A stretch of DNA of 64,000 bases from Callaeas wilsoni (Eukaryota > Chordata > Aves > Passeriformes > Callaeidae): positions 1-64,000 of the forward strand of contig VWPU01013544.1 of assembly GCA_013398955.1 (NCBI GenBank), read 5' to 3'. A program made the translations under genes and the position numbers. A model generated the notes under the pieces. The model worked only from the letters and a program-made list of their open reading frames with translations, ran no database searches and had not been told where the DNA came from. Positions 37,681 through 49,606 of the stretch are shown piece by piece (the stretch's first letter is position 1; each line of letters begins with the position of its first letter).

Positions 37681-37705
37681 TATTATTATTATTATTATTA
37701 TTATT
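37681..37705 (+). repeat. (ATT)n microsatellite
   Basis: About eight uninterrupted TAT/ATT triplet units followed by the degenerate GCTGTTATTGCTG. It is likely to be length-polymorphic. Confidence 0.95.
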
Positions 37706-37814
37706 GCTGTTATTGCTGTGGTTTTCTTGTCCTTCTTCACGAAAGGCTTGGAATCTGTGAGACCTGGCAGATGTAGCTGTTGCAGAGAACGAGTAATTTT
37801 GGAGTATTGCACCC

Positions 37815-38075
37815 AAATTTCATCAGGAACTGGAGTGGTAGGACAAATAGTAATGGGTTCAGACTGAAAGAGGGGAAATCTAGGCTGGATGTAAGGAAGA
37901 AATTCCTCCCTGGGAGGGTGGGGACGCCCTGGCACAGGGTGCCCAGAGAAGCTGTGGCTGCCCCTGGATCCCTGGCAGTGCCCAAGGCCAGGTTGGACAC
38001 TGGGGCTTGGAGCAGCCTGGGACAGTGGAAGGTGTCCCTGCCATGGCAGGGGGTGGAATTGGCTGATTTTTCAGG
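37815..38075 (+). mobile_element. CR1 LINE 3' fragment, tail missing
   Basis: Plus orientation: CATCAGGAACTGGAGTGGTA, AATGGGTTCAGACTGAAAGA, TGGATGTAAGGAAGAAATTC, then the standard CR1 blocks to GTGGAAGGTGTCCCTGCCAT and GGTGGAATTGGCTGATTTTT. The usual CCAACCCAAACCATTCT end and ATTCTATG tail are absent, so the 3' end was lost after insertion or the site is rearranged. Weak similarity may extend upstream to about 37735. Confidence 0.88.
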
Positions 38076-39054
38076 AATCTTTCATTCTTTCTGACTGCCT
38101 TTCTGTTTGTTCTCCTTTGAAGTTACATTTTCTGCAACTTCTTTCATGGAGTTTCTCCTCAGCTGGCTGCCATCTCAGCAGCTGTCTCTAGAAAAAGCTC
38201 CACTTTACGACTTATTTTTAACTGAAACATAGAATAAAAATGAAATATTATTTTAAACAACTCCCTTTTTCTGTAGAACACAGTGAATGAAAGAATCTCT
38301 CTCTATCCCTCTGTGTTGTTTTTGGGTCGTGTTTAGTTACTAGGATGAGTTGCAGTAGTGGGAGAGCTCGTTCTTTCCCCCTCTCCAGGTTTTCCAAATC
38401 CAGAACTTTCACAGCCTTCTGGTCCTCAGTTGTTTTTATGGAAAGAGCAGAAAAACGAACCCTCCTCCCCACAAAAAATGGAGTTTTGCCTCACTATGGA
38501 TTACAACCAGTAAGACTTCAAAACATTGAAGGGGATTTAGTACCTCTTCATGCTGTCTAAATGCCCACAGCAGCAGAAATAACATAAAGAATAACTCTGT
38601 TTCATGCTTTCTGCCGAAACTGGTGCCCGAAGAAGGTTTTTGTAGCCACAGGAGTTAGTGGGAAAGGGCAGGGGTGGGTATGAAAGTGTCTTATTACAGC
38701 AAGAGAGCTGCATAAAAATCTCTGTAATGGTGTGTTTAAGGGAATTGTAGGAGCCTGTTCTCAGCGGAACATCCCCCCAAAGTTGCTGTTTTATTGAAAA
38801 AAGGGTGTGAGGAAGGCAATTACTTTAATGCTGTGTTTGGGGTAGGAAAGCTGGCCAACTCCACTTCAGATCCTTCTGATTTCTGTTTATGTCATTAGGG
38901 CCTGCTGTGGTCTAAACACATTCTTTGGAAAGCTGCCACGGATGCTCGGGTCATTTAGGCTTTAAAAGTGGACATAGCTACATTCTTAAAAATGAGCCAG
39001 GATAAAGTGCAGGGGATGTGGGAAAGCCTCTTTGGTGTGGTGGTCTTTTCTGGC
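38076..39054. other. Unique non-coding sequence
   Basis: Nothing identified; AT-rich. Short opposing open frames at 38248-38560 only. Confidence 0.45.
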
Positions 39055-39582
39055 TGTGCTGAGCACAGCTCTGCTGCCCTCAGCATGGGAAGGACGTGGA
39101 AATGTTGGGGCAAGTCCAGAGGAGGCCATGAGGTTGATAAGAGAGACTGGAGCACCTCCCCTGTGGAGACAGGATGGGAGAGCTGGGATTGTTCAGCCTG
39201 GAGAAGAGAAGGTTGGTGGAGACCTCAGAGCACCTTCCAGTGCCTCAAGGGGCTACAGGGAACCTGGAGAGGGACAATTCATCAGGGACTGGAGGGACAG
39301 GACAAGGGGAATGGCTTCAGACTGAAATAGGGGAAACTTAGGTTAGATATGTGGAAGAAATTGTTCCCTGTGAGGTTGAGGAGGCCCTGGGATGGAATTC
39401 CCAGAGCAGCTGTGGCTGCCTCTGGATCCCTGGCAGTGTCCAAGGCCAGGTTGGACATTGAGGCTTGGAGCAGCCTGGGACAGTGGAAGGTGTCCCTGCC
39501 CATGGCTGGGGGTGTTGGAAATGGATGATCTTTAAGGTCTTTTCCAACCCAAACCATTCCATGATTCTGTGATTCTATGATC
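39055..39582 (+). mobile_element. CR1 LINE fragment, about 530 bp
   Basis: Plus orientation with the coding end (CAAGTCCAGAGGAGGCCATG, GATTGTTCAGCCTGGAGAAG), the untranslated blocks, and one of the best-kept 3' tails in the window: CCATTCCATGATTCTGTGAT followed by TCTATGATCTC. The 5' boundary is approximate. Open frames on both strands are shadows of the repeat. Confidence 0.93.
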
Positions 39583-42500
39583 TCTCATTGCTGTTATGAC
39601 GCAAAAGAGACAAACTGGGTTCGTTACAATCATCCTTGATAAGGTTTTGTTTAATTAACTGTATTTTGTCACATGGTGGTATTTCTTTATGTCCTTCAAT
39701 TAGCAGACACAGCCCCATCCATGCACATTTAGAGCTGGAACTCTGAAAATGGGAAGTGTCTGGATTATTGAGATTGGCAGATTTCAAGATTGAAGTTTTT
39801 TGCCTAAACGTGTGGAAAAATAATATAAAAGATACAAGAATATGACAATACGAATACTCAGAGTTGTCTTTTTTTCAGAAGAGGGGATTTCATCATGTGA
39901 GTTTTGTGTGAAATCAGCCTTTTCTGGTACCAGGAGGAAAATGTAACAAATCTCAATGTTTTTGTGCTCCATTCCTGAATGGGAAATGATAAGAGCTGGA
40001 TTCTTACCCAGAATTACCCATTCTGCACCCAGGCAGATCCTGTCCAATTTTGGGAATGTTTGGAAAGCCTCAAAGTGTATGTCCTCGTTCTGTTCGGGCA
40101 GCTTCATTCCAGAGATACTAAAGATGAAGCTTTACATTTTTCAGCTTGAATGAAGCATCTGACATTGATCTGGTGACCCTGTGGCTCCCTAATGTGTAAT
40201 TTCACCTGAGTCACGACCTTGTGTTTTGTCCAAGCACAAAGGAAAGAAACATTTGATGTGGACAAGAAAAAGGATGGATGTTTTCGGGTTTTCAGTTCCA
40301 GTTCAGCAAAATATGGGGAATTCTGACCCTGATCTTTGAGCAGTTTCACACATTTAGTGCCTGTAAGAGGAGTGAAATAAATAAGACTCCTCACATCGAT
40401 AAAAATGGGGCTTTGTATGGGCAAGACAGTCATTTACACAGGCTTTAATGTGATATTTTTGTTGTTCTGTTATCGTTAAACTCCGGTTCTTAGAACCACA
40501 GTCACAGAAAAACTCTGAAATGCTGCCTGAGATTTGCATGTTTTGTTTCTGGGGATTTATGCTTTGTAAATACTGACCTATAAATAAACCTTGTATTTTT
40601 TTAAGGGTTAAATTCTGGTTTCAGAAATGGTCAAGTGTTTGTTTGACTTTAGTTAGCTTGTGCCATCACTGTGAGGGGATTTTGTGGAACCAGTTCTCAG
40701 AAAAAACAAGTTACTGCTGTTCCTTTGGGCCTGACTGGGAGAGGAGAATCCAAGGCATGGTTTGTAGGTAAAAAAAATTACTATATTTGTCAGTAATGGT
40801 GTCTGTCCTGGGATAATGGGTATGATTTTCATTGAATCAAGGCTGGTGGAAGATTTGGTCTGTTCACATTTAGCTGGTCTGATTTTTCTCTTCCTTGGTG
40901 GTGGTTTTGAGATGTGGGATGGCTGAAGACATGGGTGAATGGCAGCAGCTTGTGGGTGGCACACCCTGGTTTTTCACTGCAGAAGGTGAAGAATGGGAAC
41001 AATTTAAACCCCAGACAGCTTAATCAAAGAGGACATTCTTGATAAAAAATTCTCCCAGGGCATCAGACTTTTCAAGCTAAGCTCAGTTGGTCTGTGTCTG
41101 TACTGCCTCATTTGTTCTGTGGATGTAACTGAGGTTGTTGCCTCTGAATCTGTCAAATTTGGGTTATCAAATCTGGAAGCTGTTCCTGATACTACAGTGA
41201 AAGAAAACCTGGTTTCTTAGAAGAAATAAAAGAATTATTCCACAGCAGCTTCTGAAAAATCCCTCCTGAATTTAGCATTTCTGTGCCTGGGTTGTGGTGG
41301 CACATCCACATTTCCATGCACAGCATCCTATATTGTCACTGGAAGTATCACGAAACCTGATCTCAGAACTCCTTTCTTGGGCAAAGAATATGTTGGATTT
41401 CAAATTGTGACAGTGTAGAGATGCTGGTGGATGTACCTAATCTGTTGTGTTATGGTTAAATCTATTTTTTTTTTAAGTGGTGTTATTTGTTAAGGAGCAT
41501 ATTCTGGGTCTGATATAATCTGTTATTTTTCCTGGAATTGTAGAGTCTCTAAATAGGATCCAAGACTTTGTTGTGCTGGGAGTTCTGTATGCACAATACA
41601 GTCTCTGCATGAACAGGCAGGGGGACGAGAAAGGAAGGACAACAGAATTATTATTGTCCTCCAGGATAATGAGGATAAAGCCAGGCTTTTACCCCCACCT
41701 CTTTTTAGGATCTTGCCTAAGCCAGAAGCCTGGTCCTTGTGGATTCTTTGCATGGCTAAAGCATTTCTTTCGTTGCTTATAAAGCGATATTTGGGCAGCT
41801 CAGCTGGGAGTGAGAGCATGGAAATCCCAGCCAAGGATACAAAGAGCTTTGCCCAAAGCCCCACTGAAGTAAAGTGAAGTAAACTGAGACCCATTGCAGC
41901 CTCGATGAGGAGGTGATCCATATGGAGCATGGAGTCCTGCTGAATCACAGGATGCCACCAGATGATAACGTGCTCCCATCCTTCCCAGAAAATAGGGAAT
42001 AACTGCTCCTGAAAGCAGCTGACTAATGAGCCAGCCCTCCTCCAGGTATGAATCAGCGATGACCCCACAGGCAAAAGTCCTGCAGTGGCCTCTCGCTGGG
42101 AGAAGGTGCCTTTAGCCCCAGAGCACGGAGGTGAACAAGCTCCTGGATGTTACCTGGGCTGCAGACTGGGGCCTGGCAGCTGCTCAGGGATAACTGCTGC
42201 CTGCTCCATGACAGATGTGAGAAGGCTGTAGTATCAGCAGCCCCCGAAGCTGAACGGTTGTAACTCCATCCCCTTTTCTTACCCCTCGCTGTGGACTTCA
42301 TTCATTATCCTGGTGAAACTTTAAAAGCTCTCCCCCTGTTTTAGTACTGACAGGGTAAAACCACTATTTGAGTTTCACCGTGCTCCTTACTAATCGTGCT
42401 GGATCACAGCCCCTAAATCTTGTTTGGATGATCACCATGGCTTACTCTGTGTCCTCAGAAAATGAAGTTTACCATGGATGAGTTTATAAACAGTGTACCA

Positions 42501-45059
42501 CGGATGTGGGTGGCACTCCTCCGCTCTCGTGCTCGTTCAGAGCTCCCACACTGCCAGGGTTCACGTTTGCTGTGCTATTTCCCTCCTGTGTCAGCACACA
42601 TCAGTTAATGTAATAATGCCTGTAATAATGCCAGAATCCCTACTGGATTTGAACTCTCCTAGGCAGAAATTGTGATTCACTTCTCAGCAGCTTAAAATTC
42701 TGGATGGTAACCAAATGATTGCCATAGAGTTCCAGTGAGTAAATTCTTCCTTTTTATTTCTTTTCTTTGGTCTTGAACTCTACCTCTTCTGTCTGCCTGA
42801 GCAAATATCTCCTTGCTAAAGGAAAAGAGAGATAATGGCTTCTGTGTACTATAATTGATGAACTTTCAGCAGTTCGGAGCAAATCCAAGATTGCTGCCAA
42901 CAACCAGATGGAAAACAGTGTTAATGACATGTTCAAAGAAGAGTATGTTATTTTGATAGGGGATGGCCTAGAGACTTTAATCTCTATTGTTATAGGGACT
43001 AATGGCATGGATAATTCCTTAAGTGGGGCCATTTTTAAACAAAAATTATCTTCTTCATAAGCAGGAAAGAGCAAACTAAAGAGTACCAAATGCATTTTCA
43101 GAGCCCTGGCTGATAGATGTGCTTTACACGAACCCTTTGTTACATGGAGTCAGATGTGTTTAAATCTCATTTCTGCAGTCTGCCAGACGGTTAAAAGTCT
43201 GGACATTTCCACTGGTGATGGGTAGAAATCATAAAATGGATGGTCTTGGAAACCAGAGCCAGGGCGGGAAGCTGAGGATGGGGAGAAACTACAAGAAGGA
43301 GTTGGGAAAGACCCACGAGACAAACTGGAACAGGAACAAAACCGGTTATACTTTGGGGACACGGAGAAAGAGGATTCCTCCTGTTCCTCTTGCTCTGCTC
43401 TAGAGCCTGGAGTGGGACAGAGGACTCCCAAATCTCAGCCTGTAAAGGTCTCTCAAGCCCACTGCCAAAATATTTGTCCCCCCTTCCTTAGGGCCTGCCC
43501 ACTCTGGCGTGTGGTGGGGTCAGCAAATCCACAAGCCCAAGTGTCCAATGCTGTTTTGTGCCTCCAAGGCCATCGCTTTGGTGTGTGGCTTCGTGGAGAT
43601 CATGGAAGGGAAGGGGTGCAAGGAAGTCTGGCTCTGGAGCAGCCTTGGGACTCTCTAAAGGTCTGTGTCCTTGTTCCTTGAAAACTGCTTACAGAAACCG
43701 CCTGCCCTGGACTATCCTCGCACAGATCTGCAGAGCAAATGCTAAAGATGTGTGGAGATTATCTCCAAGTAAATCAGAGATTACCGTTTAATATACACTG
43801 GATTTGTATTTTGCCTTCACCTGGCCACAAATATCCCAAGCAGTGGGTCATTTTTCACCTTTCCTGAGAGATGATTCCTTGTGATTTGCTATTGTGAAGC
43901 ATTTCCTCATATTCAGCCCCTCTGTATGGATTCAAACTCCTTAGTTTCACACTGACTTTGCTCCTCCACACCTTCCTAAAGAGGGAGATTTATAGGGAGA
44001 GCTGAGGGGAGGTTGCCAGGCACCCACAGCCTGTGCACATTAGTTCTGCTCAGGGTCCGTTTCGGGTGGTGGGGATGAGGCAGCTTCGCCCCTCACCTCT
44101 ACATCCAGCCCTGCTTTCAGCTGTCCAGGTTGTTTGGTCACAAATGTGGTCACAAATGACCACTGTGTTACACTTCTGGTAATGCCCAGAAGGCATTTTC
44201 CAGGGGCCACTGCTCCAGCAGCCCAGACAGGGATAGATGATCCTCTTGAACTTGGTGATGGGCTTCATCTGTTCAAAAATTAATCTCTCCTCTCTCTCAC
44301 TCTCCCTCCTCCTCCTCTCTCTCTTCCCTCCCTTTTCAGAAAATCTCATATTTCAACTTGTTCTAAACCCCATCCTTTTTAAATCTGAAATTCAACTTCA
44401 TTATTTCCTACGCATGTTCTTATCTCCTCAAGACCCTTTTGGATTATTTCACCAATCCTGTTGGTGTCCCAGAGTTGATTTTGGGGTGCAGTATCTTTGG
44501 CTCGTGTGTTGTTTTATCCCCTTCTTTAGATTGTTAATACAGACATTACCTCATAAACAGTTATGGGCAGATGATTAGATACCTTTCACCAACTTACTGT
44601 TTTATCATTTGCCATAAGTTTTTCCCTGTTGTTCTGTGGGATATTTTCAGACTCTCAGTGTTCTTTCCCAAGACAGTTCAAATTCTCGTTGTGGAAAACC
44701 TTCCTTGGCTCAAGTCAGTAGCCAATATTTGGGTATTTCCATACATGTTTCATTAGAAAGAGAAACTGATTCTGTGCAATATGTGTTTTCCTGGTGCAGT
44801 TTTGTTTATTTATCAAAAAAGTGTATCTTGTCCTCACCTAGAAGAGCAGAAAGGGTGACTGCTGTGCCCCTAAAATCCCATGTCTGTGTGACCAGTGAGT
44901 TCTGTTCCCAAGAGGCTCTACAGTGCTTTCTTCACTACCACATCCTCCTCAGAAGTTCAGCTTTTTGCTGCCTAATAACCTGTAAAGCCCAAACGTTGCC
45001 CTCCAGATTTACAGCATGTTTAAATTCAACTAATGTGGGTGAGTTTTACTGTGAGATAT
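39583..45059. other. Unique non-coding sequence, about 5.5 kb
   Basis: This is one of the longest repeat-poor stretches. No gene is recognised. The minus-strand open frame at 41523-42074 (183 codons) is the longest outside CR1 copies; it has no domain I recognise and its length is within chance for a window this size. A pyrimidine-rich tract at 44284-44339 is listed separately. Block 42880-43100 is AT-rich and motif-dense. Confidence 0.45.
44284..44339 (+). repeat. Polypyrimidine (CT-rich) tract ending in CAG
   Basis: An almost pure C/T run (TCTCTCCTCTCTCTCACTCT and on) ends CCCTCCCTTTTCAG at 44339, which resembles a very strong 3' splice site on the plus strand. No recognisable exon follows, so I treat it mainly as simple-sequence DNA. 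Confidence 0.8.
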
Positions 45060-45300
45060 AAAATCCCAGAATGTTTTGGGTTGGAAAGGACCTTAAAGAT
45101 CAAGCAGTGCCACCCCCTGCCATGGGCAGGGTCACCTCCCACTGTCCCAGGCTGCTCCAAGCCCCAATGTCCAACCTGGCCTTGGGCACTGCCAGGGATC
45201 CAGGGGCAGCCACAGCTGCTCTGGGCACCCTGTGCCAGGGCCTCTCCACCCTCCCAGGGAAGGATTTCTTCCCAATATCCCATCTAACCCTACTCTCCTA
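45060..45300 (-). mobile_element. CR1 LINE 3' fragment, common type
   Basis: AATCCCAGAATGTTTTGGGT, then AAGGACCTTAAAGATCAAGC, CATGGGCAGGGTCACCTCCC and the rest of the CR1 3' blocks to CCCAATATCCCATCTAACCC. Minus orientation. About 350 bp away lies a plus copy (45650-45872), so the two form an inverted pair with their truncated ends facing each other. Confidence 0.92.
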
Positions 45301-45649
45301 CATCTCCAGGCCCATGCTTCTGTTGCTTCCAGTGTTTTGGGGTTTTTTTTTGTGACACGGAAGGGATCAATTTCTTCTGCTGCTGAGGCTTAAAAGAGTG
45401 TTTGGCATGTGTGTCATATATTCCATATCATCTGTGATTGCCTTGGATCAAAGAGAGAAACTTGCTGGCAGTCATTATCACATCCTTGAACAGCAGTAAA
45501 TGTTTGGTAGGACACTGTAACCTGCTATTGCAAATTCAAATTACACTGAGAAGGAAGGAGGTAAATCTGAGGTGTGCTGTGAGCCTTCCAGGGTGGGCTG
45601 ACACAGGTTTCTATCCATACTGGCTTGGTCACATAGAGAGGTTTTCCAA
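45301..45649. other. Unique spacer between two inverted CR1 copies
   Basis: About 350 bp with no recognisable gene. It contains GGGGTTTTTTTTTGTGACAC near 45340. Confidence 0.5.
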
Positions 45650-45872
45650 GATCCCAGAAACTTGGCATGTCCAGGCTGTGAATAATACGGGAGAAATCCT
45701 GGCACAGGTTGCCCAGAGAAGCTGTGGCTGCCCAATTCCTGGGAATATTCAAGACCAGGTTGAACAGGTCTTGGAGCAACCTGGGATAGTGGAAGGTGTC
45801 CCTGCCTGTGGATGGGGAGTTGGAACTGGATAGTCTTCAAGGTCCCTGCCTTTCCAAACCATTCAATTACTT
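45650..45872 (+). mobile_element. CR1 LINE 3' fragment, diverged
   Basis: CCTGGCACAGGTTGCCCAGA, GAAGCTGTGGCTGCCCAATT, TATTCAAGACCAGGTTGAAC, GTGGAAGGTGTCCCTGCCTG and CCTTTCCAAACCATTCAATT. Clear homology starts near 45690; the 5' edge is uncertain. Minus-strand open frames here are shadows. Confidence 0.88.
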
Positions 45873-46028
45873 TAAGCAGTTTCTGGGTTCCCTTTTTAAA
45901 GAAAGAGGGAGACCTGTGTTAGGAAGGAGTTGATTTTTCTTGGGAAGCACCTGTGTCTTTCCACTCTTTACTTGGGGACTTGGTGTAGTTACGTAAAGCA
46001 CAGGGGGATTTGTATTTAGCTCTTTTTT

Positions 46029-46445
46029 AGATGGACTGTTGAGCCTGGAGAGGAGCCCCAGGCAAGAGGGGCCCTCAGGCCTGGGTGTCGCTGTGTGTCC
46101 CAGTGTGTCCCTGGGTGTCCCGGGGTGTCCCTGTGTGCAGGGAGGGGCAGAGCAGGGCCCGGCTCTGCTCCGGGGCCCAGAGCGGCACCAGAGGAACGGG
46201 CAGGGGCTGAGCCCAGCAATTCCCCTGCACAGGAGGCACAGCTACTGCCCTGGGCAGCGCCCAGCCCTGAGCAGAGCCCGGACAGGGGCTGCAGTCTCCT
46301 CCCTGGGGATGTTCCAGAGCCCTCTGGACACAATCCTGTGCCCTGTGCTCTGGCGTGGCCCTGCTGGAGCAGGGAGGTGGCACCAGATGCCCCACCGTGG
46401 TCCCTTCCAGCCTGACCCATCCAGTGGGACACAGCTGACACACAT
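46029..46445 (+). mobile_element. CR1-like element with an internal 10-bp minisatellite (subfamily copy A)
   Basis: Starts GGACTGTTGAGCCTGGAGAG, a CR1 hallmark, then the six-unit 10-bp repeat at 46081-46140. A GC-rich middle follows (GGAGGGGCAGAGCAGGGCCC, CAATTCCCCTGCACAGGAGG), then TGGAGCAGGGAGGTGGCACC and the 3' end GTCCCTTCCAGCCTGACCCA. It is homologous end to end with the minus copy at 54646-55013, and over its 3' part with 58050-58350. It carries no TTTGGGTTGG block, so it is a separate CR1 lineage. Open frames on both strands (up to 165 codons) are stop-poor GC shadows. Confidence 0.8.
46081..46140 (+). repeat. 10-bp minisatellite inside CR1-like copy A
   Basis: Six units close to CTGGGTGTCC, the reverse complement of the GGACACCCAG unit in the sister copy at 54901-54960. 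The units differ by one to three bases. Both full copies carry six units. Confidence 0.9.
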
Positions 46446-47582
46446 GTCCAGGTCTGGGACAACAGAATTTCCATGCCCAACAGTTGGACTAAAAGGTCCT
46501 CAAAATGAACTTGGAATGAACAAAAAAATTGTTTGAAATGTAAGTGGAGGCCAACTGAGGATTCGGTTAAGAGGAGCCACCAGCTCCTAAGTTACAGCTT
46601 CAGAAAATCTTTCCAGTTCCCCCAGAACTGTCCCAGAACTGCAGCCAGCCGGCTTGCAGCGCGTCAGCCATGGCAGAGACGTTATTAACTCAGACAGAGG
46701 AAAATATACTTTCAGTTATTACATGCTAATAAAGCACAAACTAAACAAATTTGGGCAACAGGAGCACTTATGTCATTAAACATTTAACTGCAGGATTGAT
46801 TTTTAAATTACTAATAATCTAAACCAAGGCGTGCACACACACAAAGAGGAAGGAGGAGGAAGGTAATTTTACCAATTGAATCTAATCAGGGCCTCAATTC
46901 AAATGCATGACTGTAAATGCCAAAATACATAAGATCTGATGCAAGAGCAGAAATGGAACCAGAGTGGATGAGCTTTCCTCGCTTGACCAGATTCTTCTGG
47001 CTGGGAGGTAGTTAAACACGTGAGGTGGGGGGACTTGGGGAGCTGGGTTATCTCCAGAGCTCCCTTCGGATCTGGTCTGTGTTCCTGAGCTGCCTTTTGG
47101 AGTGGGCAGGGAGCGGTGAACTGAGGCACAAACAGTGGGCTCAGCCTTGTATTTGCCTGATCCCTTCCACATTCTGCTGCTGTCACCTGCCAAGGAGAAT
47201 CAGCTGGATCCCTACTGAATTGAGAGGGAATAGAAAATTCCTGTCTTCACCTGAAAAAACCTGTTTTCTGTTCCTGGGCTGCAGGAGAAGATGGGTTTGA
47301 AGATCAGGGTGGGACACTCACAGCTCCAGGGTTGTATTTGTTTTCAGAGTTTATGGCAGGGCTGGTCCCTTTGAAAAAGTATAAATCTTAATCAAATAAA
47401 ACTGATGTGCTGCCATATTTACCCAATCTCACTGGTTGTCCTACATCATGTTTTAGCATATAAGTTACATGACAGAGTTATCCAGGGGTTGCCAGCTGAC
47501 ACAGAAACAAACCCTCATGTTAAATTGCCTGCAGATGTCCTCTTCCAACTCCTGTAAGGAACTTCCACCAGTTCTCTCAGTT

Positions 47583-47646
47583 CTCTCTCTCCCCCCCACC
47601 ACTTTTTTTTTTCCTTTTTTTTTTTTTTTTGTGTGTGTGTGTGTGT
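47583..47646 (+). repeat. Compound simple repeat: CT, poly-C, poly-T, (GT)n
   Basis: TCTCTCTCTCCCCCCCACCA, a broken T-run to 47630, then eight GT units at 47631-47646. A minus-strand reading gives (AC)8 followed by poly-A. It is likely to be polymorphic in length. Confidence 0.92.
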
Positions 47647-49575
47647 TAAATAAAAGCAGCAGAAGAGAGGGAAAACAATCTCAGTTGAATCTCTGTGCTG
47701 GTGCCTCTGTTTGCAGGACAGGAAGCCTTAAGAAGACAATGCAATTTATAGGCAGGCGCAACAAAAAACCCTGTAAGGATTTCCATGAGCCTTAGTGGAC
47801 CAAATGAGTCGTGGTTATTTTGAAGGCTGGAGCTGACTGAATAATGCCAAGTCTAAGGCTGCCAAGGTGCGCTTTTCAGAAGATTCAGACCTGAGGAGGT
47901 GAGAAGATCTTTATGTTCTGTTGGCTGTAATTTATCTGATACTAGAATTTATAGTTAGAGTTTCAGCTAGGCATCCCTTTTGTTTCGATATTAATCTAAA
48001 GAAATCAGGATTTTATCTGATGGATTTAAATTCTTGCTCTATTTGGCAGAAATCCTCACGTAAGGTTGTGACATTCTTGAAAACATTCACTGTTTTCATT
48101 TGCATAATTAGGAATTTTTGTTTTGTTTTCATTGTATGAATTTACTGGAGTTTGTGAACTTTTTGCCTGGCTGTCTCCCTTGGTTGGGGAAGTCACAGAA
48201 TGTTGTTTCTTTTCCCTGGCTGGAGGAGTGTGGGCTATTTATGCTTAGTTTTAAAATAGACTTTTCTGTGAGTGCTTGCACTGCTCTTTGCAATGGGATA
48301 TTTCTAGAGGATCAGCCTGGCCAAAACCAATCGTTAAAGGTTAGTGGAGAGCAGAGCTCCCATTTACACACCTACGTGAAGGAGCAGCCCTTCAAAAGCT
48401 GGGAGTGCCAAACGACTCCCACTTGGAACAATGGGAGCTGCTGAGTGTCGACAGCTTCCGAAAATCTGGCCTCACGTGACTTCAAAAGGAGGTTAATCAG
48501 CAAGTCCAGCAAAATGGGATTTTTTTAGACTTGCTTAGTTCTTCTGGATTTGCTTAGCTCTGCATGTCTGCGCTTGAGGTGTGCTCGGCAATGGCAGGTG
48601 GTGGAGGTTTCTCCTGGGAAGGTGGAGTTCCAGGTGGATTGGGAGGCAGGCAAGGAGCTGGGCAGGTGTTTCCCGAGGTTTTTTCAGGAGTACTTTGGCC
48701 AGGAATGTTGAACTTCACTGGGCAGGTAGAAGGAAAGCCCTGGGGAGCTCCCTCTTTAAAAACCCCACATGGATTTTTTTCATCGTTTTCCCATTTGTCT
48801 TAAACTGCTTCGGAAGTGACATAAATGAAACCAGAAATGGCCTCTCTGGCATTACTGAAATAGGGATGTCCAGATGGGAAATTACAGTAATATCACTTGT
48901 GCATTCAAACTTCACGTCCTGTGCAACTTCCATGTGTGGGCAAAAGGAGATAAATTTGCTCTCTGGAGCTACACGTGCGCTTCTCTCTTTTGATTAAGCC
49001 TGAAACACATTTCTCTTCCCTTCTGTGATCATGGATTGAGGTCTGCAGGAAAAATAGGATTAGAAATTAATGTTTTGGGGGCTTTATTTCCAAATTAAGT
49101 TATCCTTGTGGCTTTCTGTAATGTCATTTTTAAAAAATTCTATTTATCACAAATCGCCAGCCATTTCTTCAGTAAAGCAGACCAAGAGCGATAAGACTGT
49201 GCTAAAAGGAGGGAGGATTACTTCTGAAAATCAAATAACGAGTTTTGGTTATTGTTGCTTTTCAAACATGGCAAGCAGGTTGGGGACCAATATGTTTGCA
49301 AACGACCTAAGTCTTCCCTTCCAGTGGTAATCCGTATTCTTTTGAAAAGCTAATAAAAGTGGTGTATGAAAGAAATTCCTGGGGCACTGCAGAACTCACC
49401 CTCCTAGGGAGAGAGCCAGATGTGCTGGTTAATAACCTTGCAGGCATTCCAAGCCAGGGCAGTAACTTGGTATCACCTAAGCCAGACGTTGTGTGTCGGT
49501 GCAAGGCAATATCACATCCTGGTCACATTCGCGGCAGAGAGCTGCAAGACATGTGGAGTCTTATTAAAGGAAGGG

Positions 49576-49601
<26 letters not shown>
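49576..49601 (+). repeat. Poly-A run of 26
   Basis: Twenty-six A within a purine-rich context (AAGGAAGGG before; AGAGAAGGGAAAGAAAAGGAG after). It could be the tail of an old retrocopy, but the upstream 300 bp resembles no known gene and AATAAA is not seen close before it. Confidence 0.9.

Positions 49602-49606
<5 letters not shown>

Noticed and set aside
41523..42074. Minus-strand open frame of 183 codons outside recognised repeats
   Set aside because: No domain, no convincing splice sites, and a frame of this length is not unusual by chance in 64 kb read in six frames. I also considered an LTR, because TTTATAAGC occurs, but saw no AATAAA or paired ends.
44340..44600. Old repeat-like sequence after the pyrimidine tract (GATTGTTAATACAGACATTA)
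   Set aside because: It faintly resembles a segment found in upstream parts of avian CR1 elements, but the match is too weak by eye to report as a feature.
49300..49601. Poly-A26 as the tail of a processed retrogene
   Set aside because: The sequence upstream has no AATAAA near the run and no similarity to a gene that I can recognise, and the run sits in purine-rich low-complexity DNA.
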